The translations under genes and the position numbers were made by a program. This document shows positions 8,135-16,563 of a stretch of DNA of 64,000 nucleotides, piece after piece. This stretch comes from Nocardioides sp. SLBN-35 (GTDB lineage Bacteria > Actinomycetota > Actinomycetes > Propionibacteriales > Nocardioidaceae). The stretch's first letter is position 1. Every line of letters starts with the position of its first letter. The notes under the pieces were generated by a model that made no database searches, was not told the origin of the DNA, and saw only the letters and a program-made list of their open reading frames with translations. The stretch is taken from the NCBI RefSeq assembly GCF_006715725.1, contig NZ_VFNU01000001.1:2170001-2234000 (forward strand), read 5' to 3'.

Positions 8135-9241
8135 GTGTTTCATTACCTGCACCGCATCGGCGACCGCGTCGACCATCTCCTGGCCGCGCTCTGGGACGCC
8201 AAGGGCACCGACCTGATGCTCACCGTCGGCCTTCCGCCGATGATCCGGGTCGACGGCACACTGATGCCCGTGCCCGGCCAGCCCGCGCTGACCCACGAGG
8301 ACACGGACTCCCTGCTGGCCGAGGTGCTGACGCCCGAGCAGCGCGACGCCTGGGACGGCAGCCACGAGTACGACTTCTCCTTCTCGTGGCGCGAGCACGC
8401 CCGGATCCGTGGCAACGCCTTCACCCAGCGCGGCCTGACCGCCGTCGCGCTGCGGATGATCCCGCGCACCGTCCCGACACCCGACGAGCTGGGCTTGCCG
8501 CCGGTGCTCCGCGACCTTGCGATGAAGCACCAGGGCCTGATCCTGATGACCGGCCCGACCGGCTCGGGCAAGTCGACCACCCTGGCGTCCCTGATCGACC
8601 TGATCAACGCCAACCGCGGCTGCCACATCATCACCGTCGAGGACCCGATCGAGTACGTCCACGACCACAAGATGGCGGCGGTCAACCAGCGCGAGGTCGG
8701 CACCGACACCGAGAGCTTCCACAACGCACTCCGGTCCGTGCTCCGCGAGGACCCCGACGTCCTGCTCGTCGGCGAGATGCGCGACCTGGAGTCCATCCAG
8801 TTCGCCCTCACCGTCGCCGAGACCGGCCACCTCGTCTTCGCGACCCTGCACACCAATGACACCGCCCAGTCGCTGGGCCGCATGATCGACGTGTTCCCCG
8901 CCGAGCAGCAGGCCCAGATCCGGGTCCAGCTCGCGGCCGCCCTGTCGTGCGTGGTCTACCAGCGGCTGATCCCACGGATCGGCGGCGGCATGATCGCGGC
9001 GTACGAGGTGCTCACCGCCACGCCGGCCGTGCGCAACCTGATCAAGGAGGGCAAGACGCACCAGCTGCGCAACTCCCTCGTCACCGGCGCCCAGGACGGC
9101 ATGGTCACGCTCGAGAAGTCCCTCTCGCAGCTGATCCAGCACGGCATCGTCGCGGAAGAGGAAGCGGTCGCCCGCAGCCTGTACCCGAAGGACATCGACG
9201 CTCGCCCGCGGTACGCGGCCGGCGTCGGCGTGAGCCAGTGA
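8135..9241 (+). CDS. pilT: Type IV pilus retraction ATPase
   Basis: A 368-residue hexameric secretion ATPase of the PilT class, powering pilus disassembly at the inner face of the membrane. It has Walker A 'GPTGSGKST' (residues 140-148), an Asp box and Walker B 'EDPDVLLVGEMRDLES', a His box in 'ETGHLVFATLHTNDT', and a near match to the PilT signature AIRNLI ('AVRNLIKEG'). The start is GTG 8135; the N-terminal PAS-like domain is complete. It sits between pilA and pilB in a single-direction operon. PilT suggests that the pili retract, so twitching or DNA uptake are possible roles. Confidence 0.93.
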   Translation: MFHYLHRIGDRVDHLLAALWDAKGTDLMLTVGLPPMIRVDGTLMPVPGQPALTHEDTDSLLAEVLTPEQRDAWDGSHEYDFSFSWREHARIRGNAFTQRGLTAVALRMIPRTVPTPDELGLPPVLRDLAMKHQGLILMTGPTGSGKSTTLASLIDLINANRGCHIITVEDPIEYVHDHKMAAVNQREVGTDTESFHNALRSVLREDPDVLLVGEMRDLESIQFALTVAETGHLVFATLHTNDTAQSLGRMIDVFPAEQQAQIRVQLAAALSCVVYQRLIPRIGGGMIAAYEVLTATPAVRNLIKEGKTHQLRNSLVTGAQDGMVTLEKSLSQLIQHGIVAEEEAVARSLYPKDIDARPRYAAGVGVSQ

Positions 9242-9257
9242 GGCGGCAGCACGTCAG

Positions 9258-10991
9258 ATGAGGCTGAAGGGCAAGCACAGCAAGACCGATCCTGCGGTCG
9301 CCGCTCCCCGCACGGACGAGGACGACGAGCGGTTGGGCCGCATCCTGGTCGCGGCAGGCCGGATCCAGCCGTACCAGCTCGACGCGATCCGGGACCAGGA
9401 CGGCTCGCTGGGACAGAAGCTCATCGCCAGTGGAGCGATCACGGACGACGCCCTCGCGCGCACGCTCGCCGACCACCACCAGGTCGACGTCGCGGACTTC
9501 CGCGCGCTCACGCCGACGGCCGAGGCGCTTGGCCTCCTCACCCGCGAGCAGGCCGTCACCCTCGATGCTCTCCCGATCTTCATCGACGACTCCAGCGTGG
9601 TCGTCGCCGTCCTCGACCCGTCGCCCGAGCGCGTGAAGGCGATCGCCGCCGTGCTCGAGATGCAGGTCCGCCCGCTCGTTGCGACCCGGCGCGACCTCGA
9701 CCGCGGCTTGGCGACGTCCTACCGGGCGACGCACGAGGTCGGAGGACAGGTCCAGGCGTTCGAGGCCCGCGACGTGCTGCGCCGCGAGGCTGAGGGCCTC
9801 ACCGACGTCAGCGTCAACGAGGAGGCGCCCGTCGTCCGCGTCGTCCAGTCGGTGATCACTCAAGCATTGCGCGACCGGGCCTCCGATATCCACGTCGAGC
9901 CGACCGGGGACCGGGTGCGGGTGCGCTACCGGATCGACGGTGCCCTGACCGAGGTGCTCGATCTGCCCGCATCGATCGGACCGGCCATCGTCAGCCGGGT
10001 GAAGATCCTGGGGGGCATGAACATCGTCGAGCGACGACGTCCCCAAGACGGCCAGATCTCCATGGAGATCGACGATCGAGCGGTCGACATCCGAGTCTCC
10101 ACCACGGCGGTCGTCGGCGGTGAGAAGATCGTCATGCGGGTGCTGGACAAGAGCCGCCCGCTGTTCAAGCTCGAGCAGCTCGGCATGCCCGCGGACACCG
10201 CCGAGCGCTACTCCCAGCTGATCCACTCGCCCTTCGGCATGGTCATCTGCGCCGGCCCGACCGGTGGTGGCAAGACCACGACACTCTATGCGTCCCTCGG
10301 CGAGCTCAACAGCCCCGACAAGAACCTGATGACGATCGAGGACCCGGTCGAGTACACCTTCGACTCGATCAACCAGATCCAGATCAACGAGCAAGCAGGG
10401 ATCACCTTCGCCGGCGGGCTCAAGTCCATCCTGCGCCAGGACCCGGACGTCATCCTCGTCGGCGAGATCCGTGACGTCGACACCGCCCGGATCGCCGTCC
10501 AGTCCGCCCTCACCGGCCACTTCGTGCTGTCCTCGCTGCACGCGACCGAGGCGGTCTCCGCCCTGTACCGACTGCTCGACATGGGCATCGAGGCCTTCCT
10601 CATCGCCTCGTCGGTGACCGCCGTCGTCGCGCAGCGCCTGGTACGACGCAGCTGCACCTCGTGCCTCGAGGCCTACCAACCCTCGCCTGACGAGCTCGCC
10701 TTCGTGCAGCAGTTCGGCGGCCAGGAGCCCATCGGCGGCTGGAGGCATGGAACCGGCTGCCACTTCTGCGCCCACACCGGATACCTGGAGCGAATCGGTG
10801 TCTACGAGATGCTCGTCGTCACCGACGAGGTGCGGGAGCTGATCGTCGACCGGGCGCCGCACGACCAGATGCGCAAGCTCGCCCGGAGCCAGGGGATGCG
10901 CACCTTGCAGGAGCAGGCGGTCCGCCTGGTCACCGACGGCACGACGACTGCCGCCGAAGTCATGCGCTCGATCTACATCGCAGGGGTCTGA
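9258..10991 (+). CDS. pilB: Type IV pilus / type II secretion assembly ATPase
   Basis: A 577-residue GspE/PilB extension ATPase. The N-terminal MshEN/GspE domain lies at about 20-160 and the catalytic part has 'GPTGGGKTTT' (Walker A) and 'RQDPDVILVGEIRDVDTARI' (Walker B region). The PilB/GspE tetracysteine zinc motif is visible as 'RRSCTSC' and 'GCHFCAHTGY'. Start ATG 9258, 17 nt after pilT. It drives pilin polymerisation together with PilC. The full zinc motif separates it from the retraction ATPase upstream. Confidence 0.94.
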   Translation: MRLKGKHSKTDPAVAAPRTDEDDERLGRILVAAGRIQPYQLDAIRDQDGSLGQKLIASGAITDDALARTLADHHQVDVADFRALTPTAEALGLLTREQAVTLDALPIFIDDSSVVVAVLDPSPERVKAIAAVLEMQVRPLVATRRDLDRGLATSYRATHEVGGQVQAFEARDVLRREAEGLTDVSVNEEAPVVRVVQSVITQALRDRASDIHVEPTGDRVRVRYRIDGALTEVLDLPASIGPAIVSRVKILGGMNIVERRRPQDGQISMEIDDRAVDIRVSTTAVVGGEKIVMRVLDKSRPLFKLEQLGMPADTAERYSQLIHSPFGMVICAGPTGGGKTTTLYASLGELNSPDKNLMTIEDPVEYTFDSINQIQINEQAGITFAGGLKSILRQDPDVILVGEIRDVDTARIAVQSALTGHFVLSSLHATEAVSALYRLLDMGIEAFLIASSVTAVVAQRLVRRSCTSCLEAYQPSPDELAFVQQFGGQEPIGGWRHGTGCHFCAHTGYLERIGVYEMLVVTDEVRELIVDRAPHDQMRKLARSQGMRTLQEQAVRLVTDGTTTAAEVMRSIYIAGV

Positions 10992-10993
10992 AC

Positions 10994-12199
10994 ATGCCGA
11001 AGTACGCATTCGCAGGGGTCGATCTCGAGGGCAAGCGGGTCAAGGGCACCGAGAAGGCCGCCAGTCGCGGCGACGCCGAGGTCGCGCTCTACCAGCGCGA
11101 TCTGCGCGACTTGCGGGTCACCGAGAAGAAGAGCGTCCTCCAGTACGAGATCTCGGGACCGCGGATCAAGAAGGCTGAGGTCATGCACCTCTCCCGGCAG
11201 ATCGCCGCCTTCCTCCGGGCAGGCCTACCGATCCTGGACGCCGTGCACTCGATCGGCGCGGAGAGCGAGAACTCCTCGGTGCGCCGGATGATGCACGACA
11301 TCGAGGACGGACTTCGGACGGGCGAGCGCTTCTCGGACACCCTCGAGCGCTACCCCAAGGTCTTCCCTGAGTTCTATCGCGGCATCGTCCGGTCGGCGGA
11401 GCTCACAGGCGAGCTCGACACGGTTCTGTCACGCCTGGCGATCTACATGGAGCGTGACCTCGAGGCGCGTCGCAAGATCAAGTCGGCGCTCATGTACCCG
11501 ATCGCGGTCGCCGTCATGTCCGTGGTCACCGTCCTGGTACTGGCCGTCTACGTGCTACCGAAGTTCGAGGTGTTCTTCAAGGACCTCGATGCCGAGCTGC
11601 CGCTGCCGACACGGATGCTGCTCGGAATGACGGACTTCCTCGGCACGTGGTGGTGGGCGATCCTTACCGGATTCGTTGTCTGGGCCCTGTTCTTCCTCCT
11701 GTCGCAGCGGTTCGAGAAGGGCAAGTACGTCTGGCATGCGTTCCTGCTCAAGGTGCCGGTCCTCGGCGAGACGATTCAGTACTCCTTGGTGGAGCGGTTC
11801 TGTCGTGTGATGGCCTCGATGGTCGGCGCCGGTGTCAATCTCCAAGAGGCGATCCGTGTAGCGACCGACTCCCTGCGGAACCGGGTGTTCACAACGCGGC
11901 TGAAGGGGGTGACCGAGCAGATGCTGGAAGGTCAGGGCATCGCCGGCCCGCTGGCCCGCACGCGGCTGTTCCCGGGTACCGCGACGTCGATGCTGAGGGT
12001 CGGCGAGGAGACCGGGTCGATGGACACGCAGCTCGAAGTCACCGCGAACTACTACGAGGACGAGCTCGACTACAAGATCAACAAGCTGACCGCACTCTTC
12101 GAGCCCGTGGTCATCATCGTGATGGGCGGCATCGTCGGCTTCGTCGCAGTCGCGCTGGTCTCGGCCATGTACGGCATCTTCAACCAGGTCGACATCTGA
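10994..12199 (+). CDS. pilC: Type IV pilus platform protein
   Basis: A 401-residue GspF/PilC inner-membrane platform protein that couples the ATPases to pilin extraction. Two T2SSF domains are seen (about 65-190 and 270-390). Membrane segments lie near 'SALMYPIAVAVMSVVTVLVL', 'WWWAILTGFVVWALFFLLS' and the C-terminal 'PVVIIVMGGIVGFVAVALV'. The motif 'GEETGSMDTQLEVTANYYED' is typical. It follows pilB by 2 nt and overlaps the next prepilin start (TGATG), so translation is coupled. Confidence 0.94.
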   Translation: MPKYAFAGVDLEGKRVKGTEKAASRGDAEVALYQRDLRDLRVTEKKSVLQYEISGPRIKKAEVMHLSRQIAAFLRAGLPILDAVHSIGAESENSSVRRMMHDIEDGLRTGERFSDTLERYPKVFPEFYRGIVRSAELTGELDTVLSRLAIYMERDLEARRKIKSALMYPIAVAVMSVVTVLVLAVYVLPKFEVFFKDLDAELPLPTRMLLGMTDFLGTWWWAILTGFVVWALFFLLSQRFEKGKYVWHAFLLKVPVLGETIQYSLVERFCRVMASMVGAGVNLQEAIRVATDSLRNRVFTTRLKGVTEQMLEGQGIAGPLARTRLFPGTATSMLRVGEETGSMDTQLEVTANYYEDELDYKINKLTALFEPVVIIVMGGIVGFVAVALVSAMYGIFNQVDI

Positions 12200-12693
12200 T
12201 GTTCGGAAGGCGACCGTGGCGAGCCGATGAGGGGGTAACCCTGATCGAGGTCCTTGTCGCCATCACGATCCTCGGAATCGCGGGTGTCGCGATCATGGCC
12301 GGACTCCAGACCAGCATCCTCGCCTCTGACATCCACAGGAAGCAGACGACCGGCGGTGCCTACGTTCGAAGCTACGCGGAGGCGCTCCAGCAGTACCTGA
12401 CGGACAACCCGGGTGCATGGGTCCCGTGTGCACCGGTGGGGACGTGGGACGTGCAGGACCTACCTGCCTCGTACCGTCCGGACGTCCTGAACGGAGGTGC
12501 CTACGTCGGAACTCAGATCGCCTCCTCGCCTTACGCGGCGTTCGATGGGAACTCCAGCGGCTGCGGCGTCAACACTGCAGTCAGGCTCACCTTGCAGGTC
12601 GCGAGCACCAAGAACGGTGTCAAGTCGGCGACCTTGGAGACACTGGACGTCGTGATCCAGCGCCCGTGCGGCGGTGCGCAATGCCTGAGCTGA
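12199..12693 (+). CDS. Minor prepilin, PilV-like
   Basis: A 164-residue class III-signal prepilin. The leader MFGRRPWRADEG is followed by 'VTLIEVLVAITILGIAGVAI' with Glu at mature position 5 (E17). The rest is a soluble domain with three cysteines ('VPCAPVG', 'SSGCGVN', 'QRPCGGAQC'), able to form disulfides outside the cell. Start ATG 12199 overlaps the pilC stop. The longer frame upstream is out of frame with pilC and not real. By position and length it is a minor or initiating pilin. Confidence 0.85.
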   Translation: MFGRRPWRADEGVTLIEVLVAITILGIAGVAIMAGLQTSILASDIHRKQTTGGAYVRSYAEALQQYLTDNPGAWVPCAPVGTWDVQDLPASYRPDVLNGGAYVGTQIASSPYAAFDGNSSGCGVNTAVRLTLQVASTKNGVKSATLETLDVVIQRPCGGAQCLS

Positions 12694-13328
12694 AGCTCTC
12701 CCGTCGTGCACGACGGGACGAAGGTGTGACCTTGATCGAACTCGTGATCACGGTCTCGATCATCGGCGTCGTCACCGTTGCGCTCACCGGCGTGATGCTG
12801 TCCTACCTTCGTAACACTGCAGACACCCAAGCCCGCCTCACCGAGTCGCATGACGTCCAGTTCGCGGCGGCCTACTGGCAGCGGGATGTCTCGAGCATCG
12901 GCGTGAGAGCAAAGGATCCCGACCCAGCCACGGGCATCTACGTCATGAACCAGTCGGTCTTCCAAGGGAGCGACCACGCCTGCGGGAGCGTTCCGGTTGA
13001 CGCGACGGCGGTGGGCACGCTGGCCTGGAGCGACTATGCCGCTGCTGCGAACAACTCGACGGTCGAGCCGGAGACAGTCAAGGTCAGCTATGCGTGGCGC
13101 GGCCCGGTGGACGATGTGTACGAGCTCCTGCGCGTGCGTTGTGGCACCGACCCGTCAACGGTTCAGATCGCCGACAGCCTTGCCGCTCCGCCCGTGATGA
13201 GCTGCGTTCCAGGATGCACAGGACAGCCCCGTGTGGTGACCCTCGATCTCGACGTGAGAGATCCGAGCGGCGAGCACAACGATGGGGACTACTCGGTCAC
13301 TCTGACCGGAGAGCGGAGGCAGTCGTGA
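12681..13328 (+). CDS. Minor prepilin, PilW/PulJ-like
   Basis: A 215-residue prepilin-like protein overlapping the previous gene by 13 nt. The N-terminus is basic, then 'RRDEGVTLIELVITVSIIGV' gives a cleavage site after G15 and Glu at mature position 5 (E20). The large C-terminal domain has four cysteines ('DHACGSV', 'VRCGTD', 'MSCVPGCTG'). PilW and PulJ are the larger minor pilins that cap the pilus tip, which matches its place in the operon. Assignment to PilW rather than another minor pilin rests on length and order only. Confidence 0.8.
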   Translation: MPELKLSRRARRDEGVTLIELVITVSIIGVVTVALTGVMLSYLRNTADTQARLTESHDVQFAAAYWQRDVSSIGVRAKDPDPATGIYVMNQSVFQGSDHACGSVPVDATAVGTLAWSDYAAAANNSTVEPETVKVSYAWRGPVDDVYELLRVRCGTDPSTVQIADSLAAPPVMSCVPGCTGQPRVVTLDLDVRDPSGEHNDGDYSVTLTGERRQS

Positions 13329-15538
13329 CCGGAGGAGTGCGGGCGCGCGGTCGCGTGCGGATCAGAAGCCTTCGCGATGACTCTGGGGCGATCCTGATCA
13401 TCGCCATCGCCATCATCACGGTGGTGGCGGTCGTGGTCGGTGCGCTGCTGACGCGGGGTGACGGTTCGCTTCGCACGACAGTGAAACTGCGCCAGGTGGC
13501 CGGGACCACCTACGCTGCTGATGGCGCTGCCCAGGTCGCGGTGAACGCACTACGAACGGGATTTCACCACGAGAGCCAGGAGGGCAGCTCGTGGACCTTC
13601 ACGAACCAGGACATCCCTGCTGTTCCGGGACTGCCCGAAGGGTGCTTCGGCTGGGACGGGTCCAACCAACCGGACCCGAACCTGCTGCTGTCCAACTTCT
13701 ACCCGGCCCCCAAGTCCAGCGGCCAAGCGCCCACTTCTGCCTACGTCACGTGTGTCCCCGAGGACGACACGGGAGCGCAAGGGCCCCCGGTGCGGATCAA
13801 CGACGCCAACAAGCCGGGCAACGCGATCTTGACCCTCTCGACGGACGCCGCGGAGCACGGCTTCACCTTCAAGTCGAACGGCAGTGGTGGCGCCTTCCGG
13901 GTCAGGGGCGGGATCTGGTCCAACTCTGACATCAACAGGGACAACAACGGCGTGCTCGAGTCCACCGAGAGCATCCGGGCACACGCGGGGTGCACGCCGG
14001 CGAACGCGATGAGCGCGCCCGTCGTCGACTGCAGCGCTGCTACCGCGCCCGATCCTGACTACAGGAGCGATCCCGACATCGCCGACGGAGCCGCAGGTGA
14101 CGGGGTCGTGCCGGCCTATCGCACGCCGCCGGCCACTTGCCCCAACAACGGCTCGATCAGCCTGCAGCCCGGCTACTACGACGATGTCTCCAAGCTCAAC
14201 AATCTCACGGACACGAACCAGACCTGCTTCATCCACATGCAGCCGGGCACGTACTACTTCGACTTCCACAACGACAGCGCGATCGGCGACCCCCTGTTCG
14301 ATGCGGATGTCGCTGCCAACGCCGGCAATGTCTGGCGGATCGGCTCGCGGAAGACGATCGTCGCGGGAACTCTGACCAGCGACACCACTGTGCCGGGCCG
14401 TTGCGTCAACCCGATCAACGACGAGACCGCGCAGGGAGTCCAGCTCATCTTCGGCGCGACGAGTCGTATGGCGATCAACGCCACGGGCCAGGACACGTCG
14501 GTCGAAATCTGCGGTACATATCAGCTGACGCGCCCGCCCATCGCGGTGTACGGCCTCAAGAGTGGCACCGCAACGTCGACGGTCATCCCGCCGGCCAGCG
14601 CGCTGACGACGAGCGGGACTCCCACGGTCTCGACGGCCGGTACTGGCGGAACCTTCACGCAGGCGACGGCTGCCAATCTGCAATCGGTCAACGGCGTCGA
14701 GGCCACGAACGCCAACCTTGCGTATTGGCAGCGCACGGGAGCCGGCGGCAACAACAACCAGACCCAGTCGATCACCATGACTGGCTTCGGACCCGCCTCG
14801 GCCATCCCCGCCGGCAGCGTGCTCACCGGCGCTCGCCTGAAGGTCACCCACAAGTCGACCGGTCAGCAGAACACCATCACCGTCACGCCCAACCTCGGGA
14901 CCGGGCCGATCAGCTACACGCTTCCGGCACGCCCTGCCCTCGGCACCGAGGACATCGACCTCTCCGCACGTACCGGTTGGGGGGCCTTCCAGAAGGCTGT
15001 GCACGACAACGGCTACACGGGAGCGTCGGTCCAGTTCAGCTCGACCCTTGGCCAGAACCAGCTCGCACAGCTCGATGCCGTGCGTCTAGAGCTGACCTAC
15101 TACGTACCGCAATGGCGCCAGCAGACCGGCGCGGTGACCGCCACCAATGGCGCCAATCTCATCCAGGTGTCAGGAAACACGGCCTTCCTCTACATCCAGG
15201 GGACGACGTACGTGCCGAGGTCGTCGATCAGTCTCGACATGAACAACCTGCAGGAGTCTGTCTTCCGGTTCGGCGTCATTGCCCGATCGTTGTCGGTCTT
15301 CCAGACCGGATCGTTCGCGTTCGTCGGCGCAGTCATCGAGCTGCCCGACAACTCGGTGGGCTTGGGCTTCAAGAGCACCATCGTGCGGCTCGAGGTGGAC
15401 GTGTGCCCAAACTCCGGCACGTGCAGCCATACGGACACTCCGGACCTCACGGCTAGAGTGCAGCTCTGGGCTCCGTCGGGCTCGCCGACGAAGAACAAGC
15501 GTCAGATCCGCATCCTGAGCTGGAGTCACAACCGCTGA
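13325..15538 (+). CDS. Large PilX-like pilus-associated protein
   Basis: A 737-residue exported or membrane-tethered protein. One hydrophobic helix near the N-terminus ('DDSGAILIIAIAIITVVAVV', about 18-40) follows a basic leader, as in PilX proteins, but the Glu5 of pilins is absent. The body is Ser/Thr/Asn-rich with about a dozen cysteines and likely beta-rich domains, for example 'YYFDFHNDSAIGDP' and 'SITMTGFGPASAIPAG'. GTG 13325 overlaps the previous stop. It is far longer than PilX, so it may be a tip adhesin carried by the minor-pilin complex. The adhesin role is inference. Confidence 0.7.
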   Translation: MTGGVRARGRVRIRSLRDDSGAILIIAIAIITVVAVVVGALLTRGDGSLRTTVKLRQVAGTTYAADGAAQVAVNALRTGFHHESQEGSSWTFTNQDIPAVPGLPEGCFGWDGSNQPDPNLLLSNFYPAPKSSGQAPTSAYVTCVPEDDTGAQGPPVRINDANKPGNAILTLSTDAAEHGFTFKSNGSGGAFRVRGGIWSNSDINRDNNGVLESTESIRAHAGCTPANAMSAPVVDCSAATAPDPDYRSDPDIADGAAGDGVVPAYRTPPATCPNNGSISLQPGYYDDVSKLNNLTDTNQTCFIHMQPGTYYFDFHNDSAIGDPLFDADVAANAGNVWRIGSRKTIVAGTLTSDTTVPGRCVNPINDETAQGVQLIFGATSRMAINATGQDTSVEICGTYQLTRPPIAVYGLKSGTATSTVIPPASALTTSGTPTVSTAGTGGTFTQATAANLQSVNGVEATNANLAYWQRTGAGGNNNQTQSITMTGFGPASAIPAGSVLTGARLKVTHKSTGQQNTITVTPNLGTGPISYTLPARPALGTEDIDLSARTGWGAFQKAVHDNGYTGASVQFSSTLGQNQLAQLDAVRLELTYYVPQWRQQTGAVTATNGANLIQVSGNTAFLYIQGTTYVPRSSISLDMNNLQESVFRFGVIARSLSVFQTGSFAFVGAVIELPDNSVGLGFKSTIVRLEVDVCPNSGTCSHTDTPDLTARVQLWAPSGSPTKNKRQIRILSWSHNR

Positions 15539-15570
15539 GCGAGCAACAGTTCCTCGACGTCCTCGTCCCG

Positions 15571-16335
15571 GTGACGGCCGGCCTCCTCGGGCTGGCGATC
15601 GGGTCCTTCCTCAACGTCGTGGCGCACCGGGTGCCGGCGGGGGAGTCGGTGGTGAGCCCGCCGTCGGCGTGCCCGCGGTGCGGGCACCAGATCCGGAACC
15701 GGCACAACGTTCCGGTGCTGGGCTGGGTCGTGCTGAGGGGGCGGTGCTTCGACTGCGGGGAGCCGATCAGTGCGCGGTACCCGCTGGTGGAGGCCGGAAC
15801 GGGGCTGGTGTTCGCGCTTGTGGCGTTGAGGTTCGGCACCGACGGGGACGGGCTGCGGCTGCTGCCGGCGTACCTGACGTTCGCGGCGGTGGCGATCGTG
15901 CTGGCGCTGATCGACCTCGACGTGCACCGGCTGCCGGACGCGATCGTGCTGCCGTCGTACCCGGTGCTGGCGGTGCTGCTGGTCATCGGCGGGGACGGGC
16001 ACGCGCTGCTGCGGGCGCTCGAGGGTGGCGCGATCCTCGGGGCGTTCTTCTTCGTGGTCTGGTACGTCGCACCCGGCGGGATGGGGTTCGGGGACGTGAA
16101 GCTGTCCGGGCTGGTGGGTGCGATGACGGCGTACCTGACGTGGGGCACCTTCCTGGTGGGTGCGTTCCTCGGGTTCCTGCTCGGGGCGGTGGCCGGGGTG
16201 CTGCTCATGGCGGGTGGTAGAGCAGGCCGCAAGACGGCGGTGCCCTTCGGGCCGTTCATGGTGCTCGGGGCGTGGAGCGCCATCCTCGGAGCGGGGAACC
16301 TGGGGGACAGCTACCTGCGCTCGATCGGGTTCTGA
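15571..16335 (+). CDS. pilD: Prepilin peptidase / methyltransferase
   Basis: A 254-residue membrane aspartyl protease that cleaves and N-methylates prepilins. The N-terminal cytoplasmic loop has the tetracysteine zinc site 'CPRCGHQ' and 'CFDCGEP'. The catalytic aspartates are in 'ALIDLDVHRLPD' and the GxGD motif 'GMGFGDVKLSG'. About seven or eight TM helices are evident. The frame continues upstream to the previous stop without a good start; GTG 15571 gives 'VTAGLLGLAIGSFLNVVAHR', typical of the family. It closes the pilus operon and supplies processing for the three prepilins. Confidence 0.93.
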   Translation: MTAGLLGLAIGSFLNVVAHRVPAGESVVSPPSACPRCGHQIRNRHNVPVLGWVVLRGRCFDCGEPISARYPLVEAGTGLVFALVALRFGTDGDGLRLLPAYLTFAAVAIVLALIDLDVHRLPDAIVLPSYPVLAVLLVIGGDGHALLRALEGGAILGAFFFVVWYVAPGGMGFGDVKLSGLVGAMTAYLTWGTFLVGAFLGFLLGAVAGVLLMAGGRAGRKTAVPFGPFMVLGAWSAILGAGNLGDSYLRSIGF

Positions 16336-16371
16336 ACGACCCGCGGGGCCAGCCCGTTCGAACAAGGGGTA

Positions 16372-16383
16372 GAACATGTGTTC
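16372..16383. promoter_or_regulatory. LexA/SOS-type box upstream of the HNH gene
   Basis: GAACATGTGTTC is a perfect 12-nt palindrome fitting the Gram-positive LexA consensus GAAC-N4-GTTC, embedded in TAGAACATGTGTTCGAAC. A second GTTCGAACA lies just upstream at about 16356. A -10-like TAGGGT (16393-16398) follows at a spacing that would let LexA cover the -35 region. This suggests DNA-damage induction of the HNH gene. Confidence 0.65.
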
Positions 16384-16430
16384 GAACAGGTGTAGGGTGG
16401 CCGCAGGCCGTACGGCGGGATGCTCCTAGT

Positions 16431-16546
16431 GGTCCCGGGGACCTGAGGCCCAGCGTTGCAGGACAGGGCGCGCACCCACCAGGTGCGTCACGACCGCTGA
16501 GCCGCGGAGGCTCCTCCTGGAAGGCGAGACCGAGCTGTCGCGCCCT
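16431..16546 (+). ncRNA. Candidate structured 5' leader of the HNH gene
   Basis: The predicted leader can form GGTCC-CGG-GGACC (16431-16443), then a three-way junction: stem AGGGCG/CGCCCT (16465-16470 with 16541-16546) enclosing CGCACC-N5-GGTGCG (16471-16487) and GAGCC-N5-GGCTC (16499-16513). The ribosome-binding site AGGAAGG follows directly. In GC-rich DNA short stems arise by chance, so conservation is needed. I do not match it to a named RNA family. Confidence 0.35.
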
Positions 16547-16563
16547 CAGGAAGGAAGCCCCGG

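Noticed and set aside
9105..11009. 634-residue minus-strand frame opposite pilB
   Set aside because: An antisense shadow of a well-supported ATPase gene, with no domains.
13550..15004. 484-residue minus-strand frame opposite the PilX-like gene
   Set aside because: Arg/Gly/Val-rich composition without motifs; the plus-strand gene is coupled to its neighbours and has a signal helix.
16431..16546. Leader considered as a known HEARO/OMEGA RNA
   Set aside because: Those RNAs accompany IscB/IsrB-type proteins with RuvC-like parts; this gene is DUF222-HNH and I see no matching core.
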